Assembly: GCA_003212395.1 (NCBI GenBank)
Contig: QCPU01000001.1
Location: 1-64,000, forward strand
Source of the DNA: Prochlorococcus sp. AG-442-B03
GTDB taxonomy: Bacteria; Cyanobacteriota; Cyanobacteriia; PCC-6307; Cyanobiaceae
Direction of reading: 5' to 3'
DNA: 64,000 nucleotides
Positions 48,645-56,872 of this stretch are shown in pieces; position 1 is the first letter of the stretch; each line of letters opens with the position of its first letter. The notes beneath the pieces are model-generated. The model did not search any database and was not told where the DNA came from. It saw nothing but the letters and a program-made list of their open reading frames with translations. Made by a program: the position numbers and the translations under genes.

Positions 48645-49355
48645 TCAATGAATAATCTCATTATTTAATGTAAAAAGAAATTTATTGATAAATTTTTTTG
48701 TCCATTTTTCGCCAAAAAAAGATTTAAACAATTTATCTGCAGGGTCTTTTTCAAAACTGTACTTATCATATTTAATTTGATTAATCTTTATTTCTTCTGT
48801 ATTTAAAAATTGATTCACAGGATTCGATTTATAAATGTTCAAATAATTATTTACAAATGAATGGAATATATTATTTAAATCTCTATCAAGATTTAATTTA
48901 TTTCCTCTACATATAATGACCCATGGGGAAAAATACTTTTTTGCATCATAAATATTCTTCATTTGATTATTATCAAATGCAGAATATTTTTTCTTGATAC
49001 TACCTAAACTTGAACAATATTTTTCAAGATATTTGCTTTCTTGAAGTAAAGGTTGATAATCAAGTATTGCTAATAACTTTTGAGAAGTTCCAAACCATAA
49101 AATATCAGCTCCTAAAATAGGTATTTCGCTATCAAAATTTGGATATGCGACCGTATTAAACACTTGCAATTTTTTGCCACCATCTAATCTCGTTATTCGC
49201 CACTTTCTATATTCGGGAGATGAAAAAAGCCAATTTTTAATAATATATTTTGAGTCTTCATTGTGATGTTCCTTAAATTCGCTAGATATTTGTAATTCAT
49301 GACCATTTAATTCATCAATATTGGTTTTAAGGAAATCAACTAATGAATCAAACAT
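48645..49355 (-). CDS. pebA: 15,16-dihydrobiliverdin:ferredoxin oxidoreductase
   Basis: First reductase, acting on biliverdin IXalpha. The 236-residue protein has [30 protein letters not shown] and [19 protein letters not shown], all typical of the ferredoxin-dependent bilin reductase fold. It lies 6 bp after ho1. In a cell without phycobilisomes the product would serve a residual phycoerythrin or another role. Confidence 0.92.
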   Translation of the reverse strand: MFDSLVDFLKTNIDELNGHELQISSEFKEHHNEDSKYIIKNWLFSSPEYRKWRITRLDGGKKLQVFNTVAYPNFDSEIPILGADILWFGTSQKLLAILDYQPLLQESKYLEKYCSSLGSIKKKYSAFDNNQMKNIYDAKKYFSPWVIICRGNKLNLDRDLNNIFHSFVNNYLNIYKSNPVNQFLNTEEIKINQIKYDKYSFEKDPADKLFKSFFGEKWTKKFINKFLFTLNNEIIH

Positions 49356-49361
49356 AAATTA

Positions 49362-50072
49362 CTAGGTCTCAGTGCTTCCTTTCCTTACTTTTTTTGTAAT
49401 GTAATTGAATACAATCTTGCCTAAAACAGCAATCAAGTTACCTTCAAGCTCCTTAAACATTTTCATATTGTAGGTAAAAGCTTGATTAGCTTCATCAATA
49501 ATTTGATCAGCAGTCTTTTGGTTTATTGGAAGTTGATTCAAAGTAAGAGAATATTCTTCCTTGAATTTCTTTTCATCAGCAATTAATTCAAATTCATAAA
49601 AATTTAAACCATCATTTCCCTGCAAATTTAATGCTTTTTTAGCGATCCTTTTCAAAATTTGCCCCCCAGATAAATCTCCTATATAGCGAGTATAGTGGTG
49701 TCCAACCAATAGCTCTGGTGAATTTTTTGCGACCTCTCGGATTCTTTCAACGTATTCTTTTGCTGAGTGAGAAATATTAATTTCATTCTTCCAGTTTTCA
49801 CCAAAATAAAATTTAAGATCGTTTACAAGAGTTTCTTTCCTGAATAATGATTTAAAACCTATAGGTTTTATTACGGGATGTTCCTCATTAACCAGTCTTT
49901 CAATTTCTTCTTCCATAGCTTCATAAACAAAATATAAATCACTAATTAATTTTCTGTAAGATTTTTTTTCAACAACTCCTTTTAAAAAACAAGCCACAAA
50001 GCCGGTATTTTCTGCCATGGTGTGGGATTTTTTTGTCCCTTCTCTTAATTGTCCTGCAAGAGCGACTGCCAT
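49362..50072 (-). CDS. ho1: heme oxygenase
   Basis: Opens heme to biliverdin, giving the substrate for PebA. The 236-residue product has the proximal histidine near REGTKKSHTMAEN (His17) and the distal helix LVGHHYTRYIGDLSGGQILK. Length and motifs are those of cyanobacterial HO1. It leads the minus-strand bilin cluster and is preceded by a 57-bp spacer from a small unknown gene. Confidence 0.94.
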   Translation of the reverse strand: MAVALAGQLREGTKKSHTMAENTGFVACFLKGVVEKKSYRKLISDLYFVYEAMEEEIERLVNEEHPVIKPIGFKSLFRKETLVNDLKFYFGENWKNEINISHSAKEYVERIREVAKNSPELLVGHHYTRYIGDLSGGQILKRIAKKALNLQGNDGLNFYEFELIADEKKFKEEYSLTLNQLPINQKTADQIIDEANQAFTYNMKMFKELEGNLIAVLGKIVFNYITKKVRKGSTET

Positions 50073-50129
50073 ATATTTTGAATTATTTTTGTAAGTGTAT
50101 TTAATCTACAAGGAAAATACATAAAACAG

Positions 50130-50561
50130 CTAATTTTTGTTACCAGCAGATGTTGTAGAGAATAGTTTATAAAGTTCTTTACAAACCAAAAAAAGGTTAT
50201 CTTTTTGTTCCTTTTGCGGTAGATGAGTGCCAGTCATTTCCCAATCACCTATGGTAGCCACTCTCCATCTCTCGGCGGGAACAATCATACCTCGCATAAT
50301 TATTCCCAACAATTTCGGGACTCTGTCATTATTATCATTTTCAATTCTTAATTGTAAGAGTATTGCTCTACATTCAATAAGAGGACTCCAACCAGGGAAA
50401 TGAAACGCAAAATCAATAGTATCTTGCATAGATTCATTATTTGAATTATCCCAAGGACTAAAGTTTACGCTCGCATCTGGAAAATATTTCCGAAACAAAG
50501 CTGCAGTAGAAGCAATTTTATTAGCTATTTCAACATTACTTACATTTGAACTCGCATTCAT
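50130..50561 (-). CDS. Conserved cyanobacterial hypothetical protein
   Basis: A 143-residue protein with no recognised domain. FHFPGWSPLIECRAILLQLR and PAERWRVATIGDWEMTGTHL are distinctive segments. There is no membrane segment or signal peptide. It lies upstream of ho1 on the same strand, and could share its promoter region, but no link to bilins is shown. Confidence 0.65.
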   Translation of the reverse strand: MNASSNVSNVEIANKIASTAALFRKYFPDASVNFSPWDNSNNESMQDTIDFAFHFPGWSPLIECRAILLQLRIENDNNDRVPKLLGIIMRGMIVPAERWRVATIGDWEMTGTHLPQKEQKDNLFLVCKELYKLFSTTSAGNKN

Positions 50562-50771
50562 AAATAGCTGAGTATTTTTTTGAAAATGACATAATTTGTA
50601 TGAACTTGCTTATTAACTACTTTTTCTTTTAATAAAGATGTTGAAATGCTGATCAATAAAGTATTTTCTATTCACATTTGAATAATAAATTTCTAGGTTT
50701 TAAAGAAAATAACTCATCACAAATTACAATACGAAGAATTTCAATGACTTATCCTATATTAATTCAATGCT

Positions 50772-52196
50772 ATGCCAAAATTTGAAAAATTAACTTTACC
50801 TACTGAAGGCGAGATAATAACTTTTAATCAAGGCACACCTAATGTTCCTAATAATCCAATTGTCCCATTTATTAGGGGTGATGGTACTGGAGTTGATATT
50901 TGGCCTGCTACTCAAATCGTTCTTGATTCAGCGATTAAAAAAAGCTATGGAGATGAAAGAAAAATTAATTGGTTTAAAGTCTATGCAGGCGATGAAGCTT
51001 GTGAACTTTATGGAACATATAACTATCTCCCCCAAGATACTATTGAAGCAATCAAACACTTTGGTGTAGCCATCAAAGGTCCTTTGACAACTCCCATAGG
51101 TGGAGGTATTAGATCTCTTAATGTTGCATTAAGGCAAATCTTTGATTTATATAGCTGTGTTAGACCATGCAAATATTATTCGGGGACTCCAAGCCCCCAC
51201 AAAAATCCCCAAAATTTAGACGTTATTGTTTACAGAGAAAATACTGAGGATATCTACATGGGAATTGAATGGGAAGCGGAGGATAATAATTGTCTTGAAT
51301 TAATTAATCACTTAAATAACGTTGTCATTCCAAAAAGTAAAAATTTAAAAAATAGATCCATACCAAATGGATCAGGTATTGGAATAAAACCGGTGAGTAA
51401 ATCTGGTAGCCAAAGGCATATTAGAAAAGCTATTGAACATGCTAAAAGATTATCAGGAGATAAAAGGCATGTGACTCTTGTCCATAAAGGAAATATTATG
51501 AAATATACAGAAGGGGCATTTAGAGATTGGGGATATGAATTAGCAGTAAATGAATTTAGAGAAGATTGCATTACAGAAAGAGAAAGCTGGATTTTAGATA
51601 ATATTCAGAAAAATCCAGAAATTACAATTGAAAATAATGCTCGAAAAATTGAACCAGGTTTTGACAAGCTTACAAATAACAAAAAAGCATTCATTTGCGA
51701 AGAAATTAAAGAAGTTATTTCATCAATATCAAATTCTCACGGAGATGGAAAATGGAGAGAACTTATTCTTGTTGATGATCGGATAGCGGATAGTATATTT
51801 CAACAAATTCAAACTAGGCCTCAAGAATATTCAATTCTTGCAACATTAAACCTTAATGGAGACTATGTTTCTGATGCAGCTGCAGCAATTGTTGGAGGCC
51901 TAGGTATGGCTCCCGGTGCAAATATTGGAGATAATGCAGCAATTTTCGAGGCTACGCACGGTACTGCTCCAAAACATGCAGGCTTAAACAAGATTAATCC
52001 AGGCTCAGTAATTCTTAGTGGTGTAATGATGCTTGAATATTTTGGTTGGGAGGAAGCAGCTAACTTAGTTACTAATGGTTTAAGTAAGGCAATAGAGCAA
52101 AAAAAAGTAACCTATGATCTAGCGCGCTTAATGGAACCAAAAGTAGAACCCCTATCATGCAGCAGTTTTGCTGAAGAAATTATCTCAAATTTCTAA
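50772..52196 (+). CDS. icd: isocitrate dehydrogenase (NADP)
   Basis: Makes 2-oxoglutarate, the carbon skeleton for ammonium assimilation. The 474-residue product has IRGDGTGVDIWPATQ, KGPLTTPIGGGIRSLNVALR, YRENTEDIYMGIEWE and HGTAPKHAGLN. IKPVSKSGSQRHIRKAIEHA fits the cyanobacterial/E. coli-type NADP enzyme. No clear NtcA site (GTA-N8-TAC) was found in the 210-bp upstream spacer, though icd is often NtcA-controlled in this group. Confidence 0.96.
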   Translation: MPKFEKLTLPTEGEIITFNQGTPNVPNNPIVPFIRGDGTGVDIWPATQIVLDSAIKKSYGDERKINWFKVYAGDEACELYGTYNYLPQDTIEAIKHFGVAIKGPLTTPIGGGIRSLNVALRQIFDLYSCVRPCKYYSGTPSPHKNPQNLDVIVYRENTEDIYMGIEWEAEDNNCLELINHLNNVVIPKSKNLKNRSIPNGSGIGIKPVSKSGSQRHIRKAIEHAKRLSGDKRHVTLVHKGNIMKYTEGAFRDWGYELAVNEFREDCITERESWILDNIQKNPEITIENNARKIEPGFDKLTNNKKAFICEEIKEVISSISNSHGDGKWRELILVDDRIADSIFQQIQTRPQEYSILATLNLNGDYVSDAAAAIVGGLGMAPGANIGDNAAIFEATHGTAPKHAGLNKINPGSVILSGVMMLEYFGWEEAANLVTNGLSKAIEQKKVTYDLARLMEPKVEPLSCSSFAEEIISNF

Positions 52197-52198
52197 TT

Positions 52199-53548
52199 TT
52201 AAAAATTATTTTTATTTTCAAAAATTTTCCAAATATTAACCAGTGAATCTTTAGTGCCAATGTTTCCAGGATGAGTAACAATAGGAAGTTTTTCGTCATT
52301 TTTTAGGTTATGAGTTACCACTGAAATGCCTGTTAAAATTTGTCCCTCAAGATAAACATAATCTGCATTAAGTCCATTACTAAGAATCAAATTTGTTGTT
52401 ATTCCACCTTTTGAAATCAAATATCCTATTTCATACTTCAAATCTGCGACTAATTCAGCAATAAAACAAGAAAGTAAATTATAAAAATTAAATAATTCAG
52501 AAGAATCTAAGGACATAAATTTTCTTGAAGTAAACAAAACAGGAGTTTTTCCTTTCTCAAAAGAAAATCTAATTTCTTTCAAAAATTTATTTTTAAACAA
52601 ATTCCTTCGCTTTTGATTATTATCTGAAGAAATAATATTAAAGAATTTAAAAACATCTAATTCGACTGGATTGCAATTACTTATCTTTAATAAATTATTC
52701 AATTGTATTGTTGAAAGTTCTACATGAGATCCAACAATTATCAATCCTGGAAGAAAACTCTTTTCTTTATTTCTTATTCTTAAATTAGAAAAAAATATTT
52801 CACTATGAGAGATGCTTTTTTTCTCAGAAATTGAACTTATAAAACTTGCTGCAGTTCGAAAAAGAAATTTTTTTTGTTTAATTAATTTTTTAATTACTAA
52901 AGAAAATTTTTTTAGTTGATAATAGTTTTCTACATCTACAATTACATGTTTATTATTCTTCAAGTTCTTTATTGTTTTAAACACAATGTTATTTTCTTCA
53001 TCATTTAAAATTTTGATATCTGACAATAAAAGATTTTGAATATCTTCAAAATTTATTCGCGATTTACTCTGCTGAAATAAAAGATTCTTGACATTACTTG
53101 TCTCATATCCAAAAATTTTATCTCTCGCAAAAATTGTTTGACCAATAGGGGTTTGATCAACAAAATGTGTCCCATTAATTGTTAATCTTTTACCCTCTAT
53201 GAAAGCTGGAATATGAAAAGTAGCATCAAAAGGACCTAAGCAACTATTTAGGACACTTGGCTCTAAAAAGTTATGTCCTCGAAGAGTGGAGTCTCCTCTA
53301 CTTATAAAAATAATTTCTTCTTCATAGGCTTGAGAAGCAATTACAGTCTTAAGATTTTTGCAAATTTCCTCTATTATTAATTTCGCATCACTTTCTGATA
53401 GTGACCTTGTATTAGCCAAAATAAAAAATAAATTAGATTTAGATTCAAAACCTTTGATTAAAGTTGAGAAGTCCCACTTAAGCAGTAATAAGCAATCGTG
53501 AACAGTTTGAGAACCTGTGGGATCATCATCTATAACGACAAATTTCAT
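52199..53548 (-). CDS. Four-carbon acid sugar kinase family (DUF1537/YgbK-like)
   Basis: A 449-residue protein beginning with IDDDPTGSQTVHD (about residues 7-18), the family's N-terminal motif. IFISRGDSTLRGHNFLEP and the later LISKGGITTNLIL and HPGNIGTKDSL fit DUF1537 kinases, which act on D-erythronate, threonate or related acids. The usual partner dehydrogenase and aldolase are not nearby; a mutarotase is adjacent. Substrate is not evident. It is convergent with icd (2 bp). Confidence 0.75.
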   Translation of the reverse strand: MKFVVIDDDPTGSQTVHDCLLLLKWDFSTLIKGFESKSNLFFILANTRSLSESDAKLIIEEICKNLKTVIASQAYEEEIIFISRGDSTLRGHNFLEPSVLNSCLGPFDATFHIPAFIEGKRLTINGTHFVDQTPIGQTIFARDKIFGYETSNVKNLLFQQSKSRINFEDIQNLLLSDIKILNDEENNIVFKTIKNLKNNKHVIVDVENYYQLKKFSLVIKKLIKQKKFLFRTAASFISSISEKKSISHSEIFFSNLRIRNKEKSFLPGLIIVGSHVELSTIQLNNLLKISNCNPVELDVFKFFNIISSDNNQKRRNLFKNKFLKEIRFSFEKGKTPVLFTSRKFMSLDSSELFNFYNLLSCFIAELVADLKYEIGYLISKGGITTNLILSNGLNADYVYLEGQILTGISVVTHNLKNDEKLPIVTHPGNIGTKDSLVNIWKIFENKNNF

Positions 53549-53561
53549 AAGTATTGCATAA

Positions 53562-54416
53562 TTACTTAAGAGATTTTATTTGTATTGAGGCATTTAATCT
53601 TTTACTATCATTAGAAGGAATAATAATGTTTCTAAATCCATCAACAAATGAATTTCGGGGACTAGTCCAAGGTTCGAGACATATCATTCTTCTTGGAGGT
53701 TCACTCCAAATAACGCCCAAATCAAAAGGATATGGATGATTTAAAGTTATCTCTCTTTTAAAAATTTTATCTCGAAAAGAGCTTTTACCGGAAGTATACA
53801 TAAGTAGATCAACTCCTAAATTAATATTTTTCAACTCATCCAAAGTATTACTTATTACGTTTTTTTCTTGATTCTGACAATTCAGTGGATTAAAAATATA
53901 TTCTAAATTTTTGAAATCTGAAACATTAAAGTAAGGATGCAATCCAAAATTTATAGGCATAGCAATATCTGTTTTGTTGAAAATCGTAATTTCAAATTCT
54001 AAACAGTTAATCTTTAAGGTAATTTCTATTCTTAGTTCGAAATCAAAAGGATAATATTTTTTAGTTTTTTTAGATTCATTTAAAAATAAGCATAAAGATT
54101 TTTCATTTTCTTTAAAGGAGTATTGCCATTGCAAATCCCTCGCGAAACCATGTTGTGTTAATTGCAAATAATCTTTTCCAAAAACTGATGTAGAGGTATT
54201 AAGATTTCCACAAATTGGAAACAAGATTGGAATGCCACCCCTAATACTTTTTGTCTTATCCATAAATCTTTTTTCATCGAAATAAAGTATCTCTTTACCA
54301 TCCGAAACCCAATTTGTAATAACACCTCCTCTTTCAGGGCAAAATTTAATATAGTTATTTTGATCTAATTGAAAGACAAAAATTCCTTGCTCTTTATTAA
54401 GTAATTTAATTTGCAC
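53562..54416 (-). CDS. Aldose 1-epimerase / hexose-6-phosphate mutarotase-like
   Basis: A 284-residue beta-sandwich mutarotase. GGIPILFPICGN, LTQHGFARDLQW (active-site His) and INFGLHPYFNVS are the galactose-mutarotase-like signature segments. Distal SEPPRRMICLEPWTSPRNSF is also typical. It may interconvert sugar anomers; whether free or phosphorylated is not decidable. It sits between the kinase-like gene and the hydrolase on the same strand. Confidence 0.83.
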   Translation of the reverse strand: MQIKLLNKEQGIFVFQLDQNNYIKFCPERGGVITNWVSDGKEILYFDEKRFMDKTKSIRGGIPILFPICGNLNTSTSVFGKDYLQLTQHGFARDLQWQYSFKENEKSLCLFLNESKKTKKYYPFDFELRIEITLKINCLEFEITIFNKTDIAMPINFGLHPYFNVSDFKNLEYIFNPLNCQNQEKNVISNTLDELKNINLGVDLLMYTSGKSSFRDKIFKREITLNHPYPFDLGVIWSEPPRRMICLEPWTSPRNSFVDGFRNIIIPSNDSKRLNASIQIKSLK

Positions 54417-54425
54417 AATTCTTAC

Positions 54426-55325
54426 TTAAAGAGAATCAACCCAATCCAAAATATGCTGATTAACTAATTCAGGTATTTCATCATGAGGACAATGTCCAGC
54501 ATCAAGAATGATCTCTTGTGTGTTTTTTGGTGTAAATTTTTTATAAAGATTTCTTTTTTTTGGAGTATTCATCCAAGGATCTTTGCCTCCCCAGAGCAGT
54601 AATAATGGTGAATCGAGTTTTGCGAATAACTTATCCAACGGCAATCCCTGAGGACCTGATGGGTTAAATACACTTCTAAAAACATTAAAAGCTCCATAAT
54701 CTAAAGAAGGCTTTCTAATTGACTCAACTAAAAAATCATCCACATTTTTTTTATCAACATAAACTTGATTCAAAGTTTTTTTAATATTTTTTGGATTTCT
54801 CATATTCTCAAAAATCAAACGTTGAAGAACAATATTTTTCAAAAATATTCCAGCAACTGTTTCAATTGAAGTTTGCAACATATTCTTTTTAATAGTTTTT
54901 TCTTCACTAAAATATCCCGCAGCATTAAGTAATATCACTCCTGCATTGAGCTCATTTAATTCTGAACCAGCTGCTAATGCTGCATAACCACCTAATGAAT
55001 TTCCAACAATAATTGTAGGTTTTTTTATTTTCTCTTTTACATAGGCTACAACCTGATCCTTCCATAGAGATCCTGAGTATTCAACATCTTGGGGTTTAGG
55101 ACTTTTTCCAAAACCGAGAAGATCCATAGCATGAACTTCATATTTGTTACTCAAAGTAGGGATATTGAACCTCCAATGATCCGTGGAAGCTCCGAAACCA
55201 TGAATTAATAAAATTGCACATTCTCTTGATGTTTTCTCAGGCTTAGCAGAAACAGTATGTATTGGGTAATTTAAAAAATTCCAGTCATAATTTACATCAC
55301 TATCAATAAGAGCTGACTTTTCCAT
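54426..55325 (-). CDS. Alpha/beta hydrolase
   Basis: A 299-residue protein with the alpha/beta-hydrolase fold. LLIHGFGASTDHWR gives the oxyanion region, VGNSLGGY places the nucleophile Ser110, WGGKDPW gives Asp249 and DAGHCPHDE gives His278. MDLLGFGKSPKP is a common landmark. It has no signal peptide. The substrate cannot be told from sequence; similar genes in cyanobacteria are annotated only by fold. Confidence 0.85.
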   Translation of the reverse strand: MEKSALIDSDVNYDWNFLNYPIHTVSAKPEKTSRECAILLIHGFGASTDHWRFNIPTLSNKYEVHAMDLLGFGKSPKPQDVEYSGSLWKDQVVAYVKEKIKKPTIIVGNSLGGYAALAAGSELNELNAGVILLNAAGYFSEEKTIKKNMLQTSIETVAGIFLKNIVLQRLIFENMRNPKNIKKTLNQVYVDKKNVDDFLVESIRKPSLDYGAFNVFRSVFNPSGPQGLPLDKLFAKLDSPLLLLWGGKDPWMNTPKKRNLYKKFTPKNTQEIILDAGHCPHDEIPELVNQHILDWVDSL

Positions 55326-55368
55326 TTATTAAAAGTTCTATGTTGGTTGATTCTAATAAACTTATTCC

Positions 55369-56736
55369 CTAAAGAAGACCCACAGGATCAGCTGCAACAT
55401 CATCTGAAATTTTATTGCCATCATTTGGGGGCTTATCTTTTAGAACAATTCTCAAGAGAACAGGTGCAAGGAATGTCGTTCCAATGACCATTAATAAAAT
55501 AGCTGCTTCAAGAGAAGGAGTTAACAACTTAGCGCTTGTTCCTAGTCCAAGGAAAATTAAACCAACCTCTCCTCTAGGCATCATACCTAAACCTACAACT
55601 AATCTATTTGTAGGTTTATCACTTGAGAATACCCATCCTGCCGCAATTTTTCCAATAATTGCTACAACCAATAAAAATCCAGCAACTACAAGTGCTGACC
55701 TACTTGTTGGATCAAGTGGATTGATAACTGATAAATCCATTCCAGCTCCTACTAATACGAAGAAAATAGTTGCGAATAAGGATACTAAAGGTAAAACAGA
55801 TTGTTGAATTGCGTGATTATTTTTAGAACTACTAAGAATCAGTCCAGCTGCAAAAGCACCTAAAGCTGCTTCCAAACCAATTGCTGTTGCTACAAAACAA
55901 CACAACACTAGAATCACAAAAGAAGCTACAACTACGGCTCCAGGGGCCTTTAATCTATCTAATAACCAATCAAAACCAGGTGCGGCTGTTCTACTTAATG
56001 CGATAGCAGCAATAACAAATACTACAGCTGCTGCAACTAATTTAACGATAGGAGCAATTTCTAAAGAACCACCTGCAGCAAGGGCGACTACAACTGCGAG
56101 AATAACAATACCTAAAATGTCATCCAAAACAGCCGCTCCAATAACAATCTGTCCTTCTCTAGTTTTTAAATATCCCAACTCACCAAAAACACTTGCAGTA
56201 ATTCCTATACTTGTTGCTGTCATAGATGCTCCAGCAAAAACTGCAGGAATTAAATCTACTTGGAAAATAAACATTAATCCAAAAGTGCCAAAGGCAAAAG
56301 GTAAAATTACACCAGCCATAGCAACAGTGAAAGCTTGAGCTCCAACAGCTACTAATTCCTCTAACTCACTTTCTAATCCTGTTAAAAATAGAAGAGCATA
56401 TAACCCGAGAGTTGCCACTGCTTGGAGGGATGGGAAACTTTCGAAATAAACATCAGGTACAGCTTCTGGGGGGATCGAAGCTAATGAGCTAATAAGATTT
56501 ACAAGTCCTTCATTTAATTCAGTTCCTGCTGAAGGCGGTATCAACAAATGGAATCCTGATGCCCCTATTACAACCCCTGCAAGAAGCTCGCCTACTATTG
56601 TTGGTAAACTTAGTCTTACTAATACTTCTGCTAGTGCTCTTGCAGCTAAAAATATCAATAGAAACCTTATAACTCCTATCAATGTTTCAGCAACTTCTAA
56701 ATCATGTGCACTTAATTCAGCAAGTAAAGAATACAT
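55369..56736 (-). CDS. Cation:proton antiporter (CPA2 family)
   Basis: A 455-residue protein with around 12 membrane segments. LPTIVGELLAGVVIGASGF is a typical early helix, and ASMTATSIGITASVFGELG followed by VIGAAVLDDILGIVILAVV has the conserved Asp-Asp pair of CPA2 exchangers. The C-terminus has PRGEVGLIFLGLG. It probably exchanges Na+ or K+ for H+ in the cytoplasmic or thylakoid membrane. No regulatory TrkA domain is fused. Confidence 0.9.
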   Translation of the reverse strand: MYSLLAELSAHDLEVAETLIGVIRFLLIFLAARALAEVLVRLSLPTIVGELLAGVVIGASGFHLLIPPSAGTELNEGLVNLISSLASIPPEAVPDVYFESFPSLQAVATLGLYALLFLTGLESELEELVAVGAQAFTVAMAGVILPFAFGTFGLMFIFQVDLIPAVFAGASMTATSIGITASVFGELGYLKTREGQIVIGAAVLDDILGIVILAVVVALAAGGSLEIAPIVKLVAAAVVFVIAAIALSRTAAPGFDWLLDRLKAPGAVVVASFVILVLCCFVATAIGLEAALGAFAAGLILSSSKNNHAIQQSVLPLVSLFATIFFVLVGAGMDLSVINPLDPTSRSALVVAGFLLVVAIIGKIAAGWVFSSDKPTNRLVVGLGMMPRGEVGLIFLGLGTSAKLLTPSLEAAILLMVIGTTFLAPVLLRIVLKDKPPNDGNKISDDVAADPVGLL

Positions 56737-56872
56737 ATGAAATGAGAAAAAAAATAAACTACCTAATTGGAAGATAGTTTATTGAGGGCCCACTTTAAGA
56801 AATATGTAAGAAAAAAGCAAAAATACTCAACAAGTGTGGATCTGAAGTTACAACAAAGAAATTTTCAAAAAA

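Noticed and set aside
50562-50771. NtcA site upstream of icd
   Set aside because: No GTA-N8-TAC match was found; only chance GTA and TAC trinucleotides with the wrong spacing.
55415-55807. Plus-strand open frame across the antiporter gene
   Set aside because: It is a shadow of the hydrophobic codons of the antiporter on the opposite strand.
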